Source: Sphingopyxis fribergensis (GTDB taxonomy: Bacteria; Pseudomonadota; Alphaproteobacteria; Sphingomonadales; Sphingomonadaceae). From it: 64,000 nt of DNA. Position numbers and translations under genes: made by a program. The notes beneath the pieces were generated by a model, which searched no databases, was not told where the DNA came from, and was given only the letters and a program-made list of their open reading frames with translations. Below, one piece after another: positions 37,903 to 47,171 of the stretch; position 1 is the first letter of the stretch, and each line of letters starts with the position of its first letter. Where the stretch lies: NCBI RefSeq assembly GCF_000803645.1, contig NZ_CP009122.1, forward strand, positions 4,378,501 through 4,442,500, written 5' to 3'.

Positions 37903-38271
37903 ATGATTCAGATGCAGTCACAATTGGAAGTCGCTGACAACAGCGGTGCCAAGCGCGTCCAGTGCATCAAGGTGCTCGGCGGGTCGAAGCGTCGCACCGC
38001 CGGCGTAGGCGACGTGATCGTCGTGTCGATCAAGGAAGCTCAGCCGCGCGGCAAGGTGAAGAAGGGTGACGTGCATCGCGCCGTTATCGTTCGCACTGCC
38101 AAGGACGTGCGCCGCGCCGATGGCTCGGTCATCCGTTTCGACAGCAACGCCGCCGTGCTCGTCAACAAGAATGAGGAGCCGATCGGCACCCGTATCTTCG
38201 GCCCCGTCGTCCGCGAACTGCGCGGCCGTGGCTATATGAAGATCATCAGCCTGGCGCCGGAGGTGCTCTGA
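37903..38271 (+). CDS. rplN: 50S ribosomal protein L14 (uL14)
   Basis: Intersubunit-bridge protein of 122 residues ([20 protein letters not shown]), with [24 protein letters not shown]. First gene of the spc-type cluster, which continues without large gaps to rplO. Confidence 0.98.
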   Translation: MIQMQSQLEVADNSGAKRVQCIKVLGGSKRRTAGVGDVIVVSIKEAQPRGKVKKGDVHRAVIVRTAKDVRRADGSVIRFDSNAAVLVNKNEEPIGTRIFGPVVRELRGRGYMKIISLAPEVL

Positions 38272-38273
38272 TC

Positions 38274-38591
38274 ATGGCGAACAAGATCAAGAAGGGCGAC
38301 ACGGTTGTCATCCTGTCCGGCAAGGACAAGGGCAAGACCGGTGAAGTGACGCAGAGCCTGCCGAAAGACGGCAAGGTCGTCGTCGCTGGCGTCAATGTCA
38401 TCACGCGCCACCGCAAGCCGAGCCAGACCAACCCGCAGGGTGGCCTGGAACGCAAGGAAGCGCCGCTGTACGCGAGCAAGGTTGCGATTGCCGATCCCAA
38501 GACCGGCAAGCCGACGCGCGTTCGTTTTGAAACCAAGGACGGCAAGAAGGTCCGCGTGGCCGTGAAGTCCGGGGAGACGCTCAATGGCTGA
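38274..38591 (+). CDS. rplX: 50S ribosomal protein L24 (uL24)
   Basis: Assembly initiator of 105 residues with the KOW motif [20 protein letters not shown] and [17 protein letters not shown]. It overlaps rplE by eight bases. Confidence 0.97.
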   Translation: MANKIKKGDTVVILSGKDKGKTGEVTQSLPKDGKVVVAGVNVITRHRKPSQTNPQGGLERKEAPLYASKVAIADPKTGKPTRVRFETKDGKKVRVAVKSGETLNG

Positions 38592-39162
38592 CAATTACAC
38601 CCCGCGCATGCGCAAGCGCTACGACGATGTGATCGTCAAGGCGATGACCGAGAAATTCGGTTACAAAAATGCGATGGAAGTGCCGAAGATCGAAAAGATC
38701 ACGCTCAACATGGGCGTCGGCGAAGCCACGCAGGACAAGAAGAAGGTCGAGAAGGCCGCCGAGGAAATGGAATTGATCGCGGGGCAGAAGCCCGTCGTGA
38801 CCAAGGCCAAGAAGTCGATCGCACAGTTCAAGCTGCGCGAAGGCATGCCGATCGGCTGCAAGGTCACCCTGCGCCGCGAACGCATGTACGAATTCCTCGA
38901 TCGCCTGATCACGATCGCAATGCCGCGCATCCGCGACTTTCGCGGCGTGTCGGCGACGAGCTTCGACGGCCGTGGCAACTATGCCATGGGCCTGAAAGAG
39001 CAGATCATCTTCCCCGAGATCAACTATGACCGCATCGACCAGGTGCGCGGCATGGACGTGATCGTCACCACCACCGCCCGTACGGACGAAGAAGCCCGCG
39101 AACTGCTCAAGCTGTTCGGCTTCCCCTTCCCGATCGAAGCGCAGGAAAAGGAAGCCGCCTGA
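38584..39162 (+). CDS. rplE: 50S ribosomal protein L5 (uL5)
   Basis: 5S rRNA- and P-site tRNA-contacting protein of 192 residues, with [18 protein letters not shown] and [22 protein letters not shown]. Its start lies eight bases inside rplX. Confidence 0.97.
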   Translation: MADNYTPRMRKRYDDVIVKAMTEKFGYKNAMEVPKIEKITLNMGVGEATQDKKKVEKAAEEMELIAGQKPVVTKAKKSIAQFKLREGMPIGCKVTLRRERMYEFLDRLITIAMPRIRDFRGVSATSFDGRGNYAMGLKEQIIFPEINYDRIDQVRGMDVIVTTTARTDEEARELLKLFGFPFPIEAQEKEAA

Positions 39163-39212
39163 TCCCTTTGGGACCAGGCAGGCTCTTTCAAGAAGGAAAG
39201 AGAACTTAAGTC

Positions 39213-39518
39213 ATGGCGAAACTGAGTTCGATGAACAAGAACGAGCGTCGCAAGCAGCTGGTGAAGAAGTACGCCGGCCGTTATGCGAAGCTGAAGGCGA
39301 TTGCAGCGGACACCTCGCTCGATGATGGCGAGCGTCTGATCGCGCGCCTCAAGATGGCGGAAATCCCGCGCAATGGTAACCCGACCCGCATCCGTAATCG
39401 GTGCGAGCTGACCGGGCGCCCGCGCGCTTATTATCGCAAATTCCGGCTGTGCCGTATCCAGCTCCGCGATCTGGCCAACAAGGGCCTGATCCCCGGTGTT
39501 GTGAAATCGAGCTGGTAA
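39213..39518 (+). CDS. rpsN: 30S ribosomal protein S14 (uS14), zinc-independent form
   Basis: Head protein of 101 residues ([20 protein letters not shown]), ending [11 protein letters not shown]. The long form without the CxxC...CxxC zinc ribbon; only scattered Cys remain ([11 protein letters not shown]). Confidence 0.97.
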   Translation: MAKLSSMNKNERRKQLVKKYAGRYAKLKAIAADTSLDDGERLIARLKMAEIPRNGNPTRIRNRCELTGRPRAYYRKFRLCRIQLRDLANKGLIPGVVKSSW

Positions 39519-39530
39519 GGGACTGACAAG

Positions 39531-39935
39531 ATGGCAATGACCGATCCCCTGGGTGATATGCTCACCCGCATCCGCAACGGCCAGACGGCGAAGAAGGACA
39601 GCGTCCTGACGCCGGCTTCGACGCTGCGCGTCCGCGTTCTCGATGTTCTCCAGCGCGAAGGCTATATCCGCGGCTACAGCGAAGAAGCGCTGGGTGCCAA
39701 GGGCCAGCACAAGGGCATCCGCATCGAACTGAAATATTTCGAAGGGCAGCCGGCGATCCGCCATGTGGCGCGCGTTTCGAAGCCCGGTCGCCGCGTCTAT
39801 TCGGGTTCGAAAGAACTTCCGATCGTGCGCAACGGCCTGGGTATCACCATCGTGTCGACCCCGCGCGGCGTTCTCTCGGACGCCGAAGCACGCGAACATA
39901 ATGTCGGCGGCGAAGTGCTGGCGGAGGTGTTCTGA
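39531..39935 (+). CDS. rpsH: 30S ribosomal protein S8 (uS8)
   Basis: Central-domain 16S rRNA binder of 134 residues, with [20 protein letters not shown] and the late [24 protein letters not shown]8 is the spc autoregulator in E. coli. A second ATG two codons in (MTDPL) is an equally good start. The stop shares a base with the rplF ATG. Confidence 0.97.
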   Translation: MAMTDPLGDMLTRIRNGQTAKKDSVLTPASTLRVRVLDVLQREGYIRGYSEEALGAKGQHKGIRIELKYFEGQPAIRHVARVSKPGRRVYSGSKELPIVRNGLGITIVSTPRGVLSDAEAREHNVGGEVLAEVF

Positions 39936-40468
39936 TGTCGCGCATTGGTAAAAAGGCAGTGGGCATTCCCAGCGGCGTCACCGCCGCGATCGACGGCGGC
40001 CAGCTGTCGGTCAAGGGCCCCAAGGGCACGCTCGCGATGCCGCTTTCCGACCTCATCAATTATGAAGTCGCCGAAGGCAGCATCTCGGTCCAGCCCGCGA
40101 ACACGACCCGCGAAGCTCGCGCCTTCTGGGGCATGCAGCGGACGCTGGTGCAGAACCTGATCACGGGTGTCACCGAAGGCTTCACCAAGGTCCTCGAGAT
40201 CACCGGTGTCGGCTATCGTGCCAACTCGCAGGGCAAGACTCTGAAGCTGCAGCTCGGCTACAGCCACGATGTCGATTTCGCGGTGCCCGAAGGCATCGAG
40301 ATCAAGACGCCGGACAACACGACGATCGAGATCAGCGGCATCGACAAGCAGCAAGTCGGCCAGGTCGCGGCGGAAATCCGCCGTTGGCGTAAGCCCGAAC
40401 CCTATAAGGGCAAGGGCATCAAATATCGCGGCGAGTACATCTTCCGCAAAGAAGGCAAGAAGAAGTAA
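39935..40468 (+). CDS. rplF: 50S ribosomal protein L6 (uL6)
   Basis: GTPase-associated-region protein of 177 residues with two repeated domains ([41 protein letters not shown]) and the C-terminal [20 protein letters not shown]. One-base overlap with rpsH. Confidence 0.98.
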   Translation: MSRIGKKAVGIPSGVTAAIDGGQLSVKGPKGTLAMPLSDLINYEVAEGSISVQPANTTREARAFWGMQRTLVQNLITGVTEGFTKVLEITGVGYRANSQGKTLKLQLGYSHDVDFAVPEGIEIKTPDNTTIEISGIDKQQVGQVAAEIRRWRKPEPYKGKGIKYRGEYIFRKEGKKK

Positions 40469-40471
40469 GCC

Positions 40472-40825
40472 ATGGCACATCTTACCCCTTTCCAAAAACG
40501 CCGTCAGCGCGTCCGTACAGCCCTCCGTCAGCGCTCGGGTGGCCGCGCCCGCCTGTCGGTGCACCGTTCGGGCCGCCACATCTATGCACAGCTCATCGAT
40601 GACGCTGCCGGGCAAACGCTCGCTTCGGCGTCGACGCTGGACAAGGATGTCCGCGGCAAGACCGGCGCAACCACGGCAGCTGCGGCTGACGTTGGCAAGC
40701 GCCTCGCCGCTGCCGCTAAGAAGGCCGGCGTGACGCAGGTCGTCTTCGACCGCGGCGGTTTCCTGTTCCACGGGCGCATCAAGGCGCTGGCCGACGCGGC
40801 TCGCGAAGGCGGATTGGAGTTCTAA
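40472..40825 (+). CDS. rplR: 50S ribosomal protein L18 (uL18)
   Basis: 5S rRNA-binding protein of 117 residues, with [20 protein letters not shown] and [28 protein letters not shown]. Three bases separate it from rplF, and two from rpsE. Confidence 0.97.
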   Translation: MAHLTPFQKRRQRVRTALRQRSGGRARLSVHRSGRHIYAQLIDDAAGQTLASASTLDKDVRGKTGATTAAAADVGKRLAAAAKKAGVTQVVFDRGGFLFHGRIKALADAAREGGLEF

Positions 40826-40827
40826 TC

Positions 40828-41526
40828 ATGGCAGACGAAGTACAGAACGTCGAAGGCGCTCCCGAAGCAGCCCCCACCGATGGCCAGGCTCCGCGCCGCG
40901 GCCGTGGCGGCGGCCGCGATGGTAGCCGTGGCGGTCGTGACGGTGGCCGTGGCCGCCGCGACGATCGTCGCCCGCGCGACGATGAGGGCGGCGAAGAGCT
41001 GATCGAAAAGCTCGTCCACATCAACCGCGTCTCAAAGACCGTGAAGGGCGGCAAGCGCTTCGGTTTCGCCGCGCTCGTCGTCGTCGGTGACGGCAAGGGC
41101 CGCGCCGGTTTCGGTCATGGCAAGGCGCGCGAAGTGCCCGAAGCCATTTCGAAGGCGACCGCGGCTGCAAAGAAGGCGATGATCCGCGTTCCGCTGCGCG
41201 ATGGCCGCACGCTGCACCATGACGGTCGCGGTGTGTTCGGTGCGGGCAATGTAACGCTGCGTTCGGCACCCGCCGGTACCGGCATCATCGCCGGTGGCCC
41301 GATGCGCGCCGTGTTCGAATCGCTGGGCGTTGCCGACGTGGTGACCAAGTCGGTCGGCACCTCGAACCCCTACAACATGATCCGTGCGACCTTCGAGGCG
41401 CTCGGCGAACAGACCAGCCCGAAGTCGGTCGCGCAGCGTCGCGGCAAGAAGGTTTCGGACCTGATCAAGCGTGGCGGTGCATCCGACCGCGCAGCCGAGG
41501 CGGAAGCCGCGGCGGTGACGGAGTAA
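40828..41526 (+). CDS. rpsE: 30S ribosomal protein S5 (uS5) with RGG-rich N-terminal extension
   Basis: Decoding-fidelity protein of 232 residues, whereas about 165 is usual. The core ([19 protein letters not shown]..., [13 protein letters not shown]) starts only near residue 52. Before it lies a disordered Arg/Gly/Asp-rich extension with repeated RGG-like units ([20 protein letters not shown]), and the C-terminus is also extended. The extension is continuous in frame with a good start at 40828. Confidence 0.97.
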   Translation: MADEVQNVEGAPEAAPTDGQAPRRGRGGGRDGSRGGRDGGRGRRDDRRPRDDEGGEELIEKLVHINRVSKTVKGGKRFGFAALVVVGDGKGRAGFGHGKAREVPEAISKATAAAKKAMIRVPLRDGRTLHHDGRGVFGAGNVTLRSAPAGTGIIAGGPMRAVFESLGVADVVTKSVGTSNPYNMIRATFEALGEQTSPKSVAQRRGKKVSDLIKRGGASDRAAEAEAAAVTE

Positions 41527-41530
41527 GACG

Positions 41531-41716
41531 ATGGCTGACAAGAAGATCAAGATCCGCCAGATCGGTTCGCCGATCCGTCGTCCCAAAGGCCAGCGTGCCA
41601 TCCTGACCGGCCTCGGCCTGGGCAAGATGCACCGCGAGGTCGAACTGGTCGACACCCCGGAAGTGCGCGGCATGATCCGCAAGCTTCCCCACATGGTGAA
41701 AGTCATCGAGGGCTAA
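41531..41716 (+). CDS. rpmD: 50S ribosomal protein L30 (uL30)
   Basis: Small protein of 61 residues ([40 protein letters not shown]). Typical single-domain bacterial L30 in its standard place between rpsE and rplO. Confidence 0.97.
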   Translation: MADKKIKIRQIGSPIRRPKGQRAILTGLGLGKMHREVELVDTPEVRGMIRKLPHMVKVIEG

Positions 41717-41773
41717 ACCCCTCGGTACTTTCCCGAATCCTATTAGCGCGACAAAAGCGAAAGCGAGTGCAAA

Positions 41774-42301
41774 ATGACGATCAAGCTTAACGAACTTCGT
41801 GACAATAATGGCGCCCGCAAGGGCCGTATGCGCGTCGGACGCGGCATCGGTTCGGGCAAGGGCAAGACCGCCGGCCGCGGCCAGAAGGGCCAGAAAGCCC
41901 GCAGCGGTGTCGCGATCAACGGCTTCGAAGGCGGCCAGATGCCGCTTCACATGCGCATCCCGAAGCGCGGCTTCAACAACATCTTCGGTAAGGATTTCGC
42001 GATCGTGAACCTGGGCATGGTCCAGAAGCTGATCGACGCGAAGAAGCTCGATGCGAAGGCGACGATCGATCACGCAGCGCTCAAGGCCGTTGGCCTGGCG
42101 CGCGGCGGCAAAGACGGCGTTCGCCTTCTCGCCAAGGGCGAACTCACCGCGAAGGTGACCTTTGCCGTTGCCGGCGCGTCGAAGGGCGCGATCGAAGCGG
42201 TCGAAAAGGCCGGTGGCAAGGTCGAACTGCCCGAGCCCAAGGCCGAAGGCGAAGGCAAGAAAGCCAAGCGCAAGGCCGAAGCGGCCGCCAAGAACGCCTG
42301 A
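41774..42301 (+). CDS. rplO: 50S ribosomal protein L15 (uL15)
   Basis: Assembly protein of 175 residues with the Gly-rich N-terminus [20 protein letters not shown] and [21 protein letters not shown] Lys/Ala/Glu-rich tail of ~20 residues extends beyond the usual length. A strong hairpin terminator follows, cutting it off from secY. Confidence 0.97.
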   Translation: MTIKLNELRDNNGARKGRMRVGRGIGSGKGKTAGRGQKGQKARSGVAINGFEGGQMPLHMRIPKRGFNNIFGKDFAIVNLGMVQKLIDAKKLDAKATIDHAALKAVGLARGGKDGVRLLAKGELTAKVTFAVAGASKGAIEAVEKAGGKVELPEPKAEGEGKKAKRKAEAAAKNA

Positions 42302-42309
42302 TTTTCGGC

Positions 42310-42347
42310 AAAGGGTGGTTCGGAGCACGAACCGCCCTTTGTTATTT
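42310..42347 (+). terminator. Hairpin terminator after rplO
   Basis: AAAGGGTGGTTCG pairs with CGAACCGCCCTTT over 13 base pairs (one G-U), closed by a five-base loop and followed by GTTATTT. The T tract is imperfect, so termination may be partial. It separates the spc cluster from secY-adk. Confidence 0.75.
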
Positions 42348-42362
42348 GAAGACCGATATTTC

Positions 42363-42444
42363 CCGTTCGTGTCGAGCGAAGTCGAGACACCCATCGGAAC
42401 AGCATAGGGTCGAGGGGCATCTCGACTTCGCTCGATGCGAACGG
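42363..42444. repeat. Paired inverted intergenic repeat (GAGCGAAGTCGAG type) with compensatory changes
   Basis: Arms of 30 bases at 42363-42392 and 42415-42444 share CCGTTCG...TCGAGCGAAGTCGAG in inverted orientation. Where they differ, the inner hairpin is preserved: GTGTC...GACAC in one arm, GCATC...GATGC in the other. It lies between the rplO terminator and secY. Confidence 0.88.
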
Positions 42445-42566
42445 ATAGATGGGGCCTGCAACCGCCGCATCTGTAAATGGGCCTTTCCCCTTGCGCTTCG
42501 ACCCATGCGAACGCACATAGGCGCCGGGTCGCGGGGGCGCGGTCCGCCACTCGAGGAAAGATCACC

Positions 42567-43940
42567 ATGGCCTCTCGCGCCGACCAGCTTGCTTCCAACC
42601 TGAACTTTTCAAAGTTCGGCCAGGCGACCGAACTCAAGAACCGCATCTGGTTCACAATCGGCGCCCTGATCGTCTTCCGTTTTCTGTCGTTCGTGCCGCT
42701 GCCGGGGGTCGACCCCGTTGCGCTGGCGTCGCTCTACAGCCAGGCCGCGTCGGGCGGCGTCCTCGACATCTTCAACACTTTCTCGGGCGGCAGCCTGGAG
42801 CGCATGAGCATCATCGCGCTCGGGGTGATGCCCTATATTACGGCGTCGATCGTCGTGCAGCTGGCGTCGGCTTTGTCGCCCAGCCTCGCCGCACTCAAGA
42901 AAGAGGGCGAAAGCGGGCGCAAGAAACTCAATCAATATACCCGTTACGGCACCGTCGGTCTGACCGCGATACAGGGTTATTTCATCGCCGTTGGGCTTGA
43001 ATCGCTCGGCGCGACGCAGGGCATCGCGGCGGTCGTCGACCCCGGCATGATGTTCCGCATCGGCGCCGTGATCAGCATCGTCGGCGGAACGCTCTTCCTG
43101 ATGTGGCTCGGCGAACAGATCACCAGCCGCGGCATAGGCAACGGCGTTTCGCTGATCATCATGGCGGGCATTTTGGCGCAGCTGCCGCGCAGCTTTGCCC
43201 AGATGTTCACGCAGGTGCGCGAAGGCTCGATGGGCGGCGGCACGATCCTCGCGGTCGTCGGCGGCGCGATCGTCGTCATCGCCTTTATCAGCTTCATGGA
43301 ACGCGCACAGCGCCGCGTCCTCGTCCAATATCCAAAGCGCGCCACTCAGCGCGGCGTGATGCAGGCCGACCGCAGCCACCTGCCCCTGAAGGTCAACACC
43401 GCAGGCGTAATCCCGCCGATCTTCGCCTCGTCGCTGCTGCTGATGCCGCTGACCGTCACGCAAATGATGGGTCAGAATGTCCAAGGCGACACCGCGACCG
43501 GCGACTTCCTTATCACGCTCAACCAGTATCTCGCGCACGGCCAGCCGCTCTATATGGCGCTTTATGCCGCGGGCATCATCTTCTTCTGCTTCTTCTACGT
43601 CGCGGTCGTCTTCAATCCCGAAGAAACCGCCGACAATCTGAAGCGCCAGAACGGCTTCATCCCCGGCATCCGCCCGGGCAAGAACACCGCCGCCTATCTC
43701 GACCATGTGCTGACGCGCATCACCGTGATCGGTGCGGCCTATCTGGCGGCGATCTGTCTGATCCCCGAATATTTCATCGCCGGATCGGGCCTGCCGTTCC
43801 AGCTCGGCGGCACCAGCCTGCTGATCATCGTCAACGTGACGATCGACACGATCAGCCAGATCCAGAGCCACATGCTCGCGCATCAATATGGCGACCTCAT
43901 CAAGAAGGCGAAATTGAAGGGGGGCGTTGCGCGGCGCTAA
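42567..43940 (+). CDS. secY: Preprotein translocase subunit SecY
   Basis: Core channel of the Sec translocon in the inner membrane. The 457 residues have about ten membrane segments. MASRADQLASNLNFSKFGQA is the alphaproteobacterial N-terminus, and PYITASIVVQL and NRGIGNGVSLII-like ITSRGIGNGVSLIIM are signatures. Start at 42567 with AGGAAAG upstream; the frame opening at 42477 is not coding-like. Followed by adk after 62 bases. Confidence 0.98.
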   Translation: MASRADQLASNLNFSKFGQATELKNRIWFTIGALIVFRFLSFVPLPGVDPVALASLYSQAASGGVLDIFNTFSGGSLERMSIIALGVMPYITASIVVQLASALSPSLAALKKEGESGRKKLNQYTRYGTVGLTAIQGYFIAVGLESLGATQGIAAVVDPGMMFRIGAVISIVGGTLFLMWLGEQITSRGIGNGVSLIIMAGILAQLPRSFAQMFTQVREGSMGGGTILAVVGGAIVVIAFISFMERAQRRVLVQYPKRATQRGVMQADRSHLPLKVNTAGVIPPIFASSLLLMPLTVTQMMGQNVQGDTATGDFLITLNQYLAHGQPLYMALYAAGIIFFCFFYVAVVFNPEETADNLKRQNGFIPGIRPGKNTAAYLDHVLTRITVIGAAYLAAICLIPEYFIAGSGLPFQLGGTSLLIIVNVTIDTISQIQSHMLAHQYGDLIKKAKLKGGVARR

Positions 43941-44002
43941 AGCGCCCGCTACGTCCATCCGCGCCACACGAATAGGGCAACGTGCAGGAAACAGGGGCCT
44001 CC

Positions 44003-44656
44003 ATGACGCTGAATATCATTTTGCTGGGTCCGCCGGGTGCGGGCAAGGGAACGCAGGCAGTGCGCCTGGAAGAAGAGCATGGCATGGTCCAGCTCTCGAC
44101 CGGCGACATGCTCCGTGCGGCAGTCAAGGCGGGGACTCCGATCGGGCTGCAGGCGAAAGCCGTCATGGACGCGGGCGAACTCGTTTCGGACGAGATCGTC
44201 TCGGGTCTGATCGGCGAACGGCTCGACCAGCTCGGCAACGACGTCTCGGTGATCTTCGATGGCTATCCGCGCACGGCGGCACAGGCCGAAGCGCTCGACG
44301 GCATCTTGTCGGCGCGCGGGCGTAAGCTCGACCATGTAATCGAGCTGCAGGTCGAGGAAGATGCGCTCGTCGACCGCATCACCGGCCGCTTCAGCTGTGC
44401 CAAATGCGGGGCGGGTTATCACGACCGCTACAAGCTGCCCAAGGTCGAAAACACCTGCGACGTCTGCGGCAACCACGAGTTCAAGCGCCGTCCCGACGAC
44501 AATGAAGAAACGGTGCGCACGCGCATGGCCGAATATCGCGCCAAGACCGCGCCGATCCTGCCGATCTATGAAGCGCGCGGCATCGTGACGCATGTCGATG
44601 GCATGGCGCCGATCGATGAGGTCAACGACGCGATCGAAACGATCCTCGCGGGCTGA
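44003..44656 (+). CDS. adk: Adenylate kinase, zinc-type LID
   Basis: Interconverts AMP, ADP and ATP. The 217 residues include P-loop GPPGAGKGT, FDGYPRTAAQAE and a long LID domain with four Cys (Cys132, Cys135, Cys152, Cys155: SCAKCG...CDVCG), predicted to bind structural zinc as in Gram-positive and Paracoccus enzymes. Start at 44003 (MTLNIILLG); a GTG seven codons earlier is possible. The usual downstream genes rpsM-rpsK-rpoA-rplQ are not here. Confidence 0.98.
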   Translation: MTLNIILLGPPGAGKGTQAVRLEEEHGMVQLSTGDMLRAAVKAGTPIGLQAKAVMDAGELVSDEIVSGLIGERLDQLGNDVSVIFDGYPRTAAQAEALDGILSARGRKLDHVIELQVEEDALVDRITGRFSCAKCGAGYHDRYKLPKVENTCDVCGNHEFKRRPDDNEETVRTRMAEYRAKTAPILPIYEARGIVTHVDGMAPIDEVNDAIETILAG

Positions 44657-44709
44657 GGCTAGCCAGTCCTCCCGGCACCGGTTATTGAGGCGCCAAGGGG
44701 GACAGGGTG

Positions 44710-45402
44710 ATGGCAATTTCCAGACATTTTGCGGGCGCGGCGATGATCGGCGCGCTGGCTTTCGCGCCGGTCGCAAACGCCAAGGTCGTCGACCAAAGCG
44801 ACGCCGGCTTCACCGTCGCGCACACGGGGCAGGTCGCCGCGACCCCTGCCGATGCGTGGAAGATGCTTCGTATGCCCGAAAGCTGGTGGTCGAAAGATCA
44901 TAGCTGGTCGGGGGACGCCGCGAACTTCTGGCTCGATTCGCAGGCGGGCGGTTGTTTCTGCGAGAAACTGCCCGATACGGGCGGAGGCGTCGGCAGCGTC
45001 CAGCACGCGCGCGTCCTCTTTTCAAAACCGGGCCAGATGCTTCGCCTCTCGGGCGCTTTCGGACCGCTGCAAGGCGAGGCGCTGACGGGCACGCTGACGA
45101 TCCAGATCAAGGAAACCCCGATGGGCAGCGCGCTGCGCTTCGACTATGTCGTCGGCGGCTATATGCGCTTCAAGGTTGCCGACATCGCACCCGCGGTCGA
45201 CAAGGTGATCGGCGAGCAATTGCTCGGGCTCGCCAATGCGCTCGGCGGCGCGCTGCCGCCGACGCGCGACGAAAAGGCGGCGGGCGAGGGCAAGGACGAG
45301 CCGAAGGCCGAAACACCGCCCGTGAAGGATGAGCCTGGCCTTGATGCCGCCGTCGCCGACCTGGTCGAGGAAGAGGCTAAGCCCGCACCCGAAGGTCGCT
45401 AG
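44710..45402 (+). CDS. Secreted SRPBCC-fold protein
   Basis: Protein of 230 residues with a signal peptide (to about VANAK). An SRPBCC/START-like ligand-binding core (about 27-180) begins FTVAHTGQVAATPADAWKML, with WWSKDHSWSGDA and GALRFDY-like strands. The C-terminal ~45 residues are charged and disordered (Lys/Glu/Pro). Ligand and function are unknown. It follows adk by 53 bases, and its stop overlaps the stop of the convergent DUF177 gene. Confidence 0.85.
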   Translation: MAISRHFAGAAMIGALAFAPVANAKVVDQSDAGFTVAHTGQVAATPADAWKMLRMPESWWSKDHSWSGDAANFWLDSQAGGCFCEKLPDTGGGVGSVQHARVLFSKPGQMLRLSGAFGPLQGEALTGTLTIQIKETPMGSALRFDYVVGGYMRFKVADIAPAVDKVIGEQLLGLANALGGALPPTRDEKAAGEGKDEPKAETPPVKDEPGLDAAVADLVEEEAKPAPEGR

Positions 45403-45926
45403 GCGTCGGGTTTGCCGCGCAGCTTGGCGAGCGCAGCGAATGGCCCCGCAGCCTCTTCGCTGAGCACGCCTTTTTCGGCGAGGATGCGGTCCGCGTCGGG
45501 ATGACGCGGGAAGGGATCGAGCGCGAGCGAGAGCGTCTGCACCGCCGCTTCGCCAAGGTCGACGCGGTCGCCCTCGAGCGGCAGCAAATCGAGTTCGTCG
45601 CTGCCGATCTCGATCTCTTCATCCTCGCTGACCGGCGCGTCGACATCGCGCAGGAAACGCAGGTCGAATGGCTCGGCGATCGTCGCGGGGACGGGCAGGT
45701 CGGTCGCGGCGCACGCCTGCACCACCTTGGCTTGCACCTCGCCCTTCGCGCCGATGCCGCCGGCGATCGCGCGCACTTCGCCGGTGATAAAAAAGCAGTC
45801 GAGCGCGACCAATGCCAGCCGCTCGGCGATCTGGGCGCGGGCCTCGGCATCGGCCTCGACCGACAGGGTGCGGCCATGCGCGGCGTCGGCCAGCGTGACG
45901 ATCAGCGAGAATTCGGGATCGCTCAA
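45399..45926 (-). CDS. DUF177 (YceD-like) family protein
   Basis: Protein of 175 residues with the YceD/DUF177 pattern: an early FSLIVTL, RLALVALDCFFITGEVRA, a central acidic DLRFLRDVDAPVSEDEEIEI and LDPFPRHPDAD. YceD homologues near rpmF/plsX are linked to 23S rRNA accumulation, but here the neighbour is a bc1 chaperone. No ATG fits; TTG at 45926 overlaps the chaperone stop (TTGA), which suggests coupling. Confidence 0.85.
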   Translation of the reverse strand: MSDPEFSLIVTLADAAHGRTLSVEADAEARAQIAERLALVALDCFFITGEVRAIAGGIGAKGEVQAKVVQACAATDLPVPATIAEPFDLRFLRDVDAPVSEDEEIEIGSDELDLLPLEGDRVDLGEAAVQTLSLALDPFPRHPDADRILAEKGVLSEEAAGPFAALAKLRGKPDA

Positions 45927-46453
45927 TGCCCTGCTCCGCCCAGGCGGTCGGCGGCGATCAGATCTGCCACCGGGGTCGCGGAGAGGGCCGCGCGCAGCGC
46001 GGAAACTTCGGTCATCACATGCGCGAGCCCTGGTTTGCCGGGCTCTTGCCCGCGCCACAGGTTGCGGATCAGCGCGCTACGCAATTCGTCCGATCCGTCG
46101 GTGGCGCGATAGGCGCCGAGCCGCCCGCCGAGCGCGCTCATCATCCGCCCGACCTGCTTGCCGACCACCATGTCGCCAAAGCCGATCTGGCGCATCTGGC
46201 CGTCCATGTCGTTCACGAACAATTCGGTGAGCTGGACGCCCGCGAGCCCGTGTGCCGGCTCGTCGTCGATGCGGTGCAGCACCAGCGCCGTAACAAGACT
46301 GACCATATCGAACCGTCCGTCGAGCGTGTCGGGAACGGTGCCCTGCGCATACCAGTGCGGCGCGCGCGCGGTGGCGACGACGGCATTCCATAGCGGGCGG
46401 CGCGCCTCGCGCGGATCGGGGTCGGATTTAAAGAGTTTGCGAAGTGAGAACAT
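45923..46453 (-). CDS. Ubiquinol-cytochrome c chaperone (CBP3-like)
   Basis: Assembly factor for cytochrome b of the bc1 complex, 176 residues. Family traits are HWYAQGTVPDTLDGRFDMVSLV and FVNDMDGQMRQIGFGDMVVGKQV. It probably works at the inner membrane surface. Divergent from bamE across a 171-base gap and translationally linked to the DUF177 gene downstream. Confidence 0.9.
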   Translation of the reverse strand: MFSLRKLFKSDPDPREARRPLWNAVVATARAPHWYAQGTVPDTLDGRFDMVSLVTALVLHRIDDEPAHGLAGVQLTELFVNDMDGQMRQIGFGDMVVGKQVGRMMSALGGRLGAYRATDGSDELRSALIRNLWRGQEPGKPGLAHVMTEVSALRAALSATPVADLIAADRLGGAGH

Positions 46454-46624
46454 GGCAGCTGCTTAGGCGCATTCGGGCCGCCGGAAAAGAGCCGCCGGTC
46501 AGCTTGTGGCAAGCTTTACTGCGCCACAAGCGGCTTGTGCGCGCTGTCCGCTTGCGGTTAAGAGGCGCGAGAGCCAGCGCCGACCGCCCGGATAAGCGGC
46601 GGACCGGCGCAACGGAGATATTTG

Positions 46625-47107
46625 ATGCCGAATTCGATCCTTTTACGTCCTGCCCCGCGCGCGCGCCTCGTCGTGCTCGGCCTCGCCGTCGCGCTGACCG
46701 TCAGCGGCTGCGCGCAGCTGAAGGGCCGGCAGGGCTATGTCGTCGACCCGCTGCTGACCGAGGCGATCACGCCCGGCGTCGACAACCGCGAATCGGTCGA
46801 AAAGACGCTCGGCCGCCCGACCTTCGTCGGCCAGTTCAGCAACAATGAATATTATTATGTGTCGCGCGAAACGCGCCAGCTCGCCTTTGCGAAGCCGCGT
46901 CCGGTCGATCAGCAGGTGCTGCGTGTCCGCTTCGACCCAGCCGGCAACGTCGCTGCGGTCGACCGCACCGGGCTCGAGCTGGTCAGCCGGCTCAGCCCCG
47001 AAGGCGACAAGACGCCGACGCTCGGCCGTCAACGTAGCTTCTTCGAAGATATCTTCGGCAACATCGGCGCGGTGGGTGCGCCAGGTGCGGGTGCTCCGGG
47101 GCAATAA
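46625..47107 (+). CDS. bamE: BamE (SmpA/OmlA), outer-membrane assembly lipoprotein
   Basis: Lipoprotein subunit of the BAM machinery, 160 residues. The signal peptide ends at lipobox VSGC (Cys29). The mature SmpA/OmlA domain has GVDNRESVEKTLGRPTFVGQF and YYYVSRETRQLAF, and the C-terminus is a Gly/Ala-rich tail. ATG at 46625 is preferred to a TTG one codon earlier. A terminator follows. Confidence 0.92.
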   Translation: MPNSILLRPAPRARLVVLGLAVALTVSGCAQLKGRQGYVVDPLLTEAITPGVDNRESVEKTLGRPTFVGQFSNNEYYYVSRETRQLAFAKPRPVDQQVLRVRFDPAGNVAAVDRTGLELVSRLSPEGDKTPTLGRQRSFFEDIFGNIGAVGAPGAGAPGQ

Positions 47108-47132
47108 GCCCGAAGGCAACGACAAAGTCAGT

Positions 47133-47171
47133 AAAGCGGCGGCGCCCCGGGGCACCGCCGCTTTTTCTTTT
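47133..47171 (+). terminator. Rho-independent terminator after bamE
   Basis: AAAGCGGCGG pairs with CCGCCGCTTT around a GC-rich loop, followed by TTTCTTTTAT. The T tract overlaps the stop codon of the convergent maeB gene, so the element may also slow transcription coming from maeB. Confidence 0.85.
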
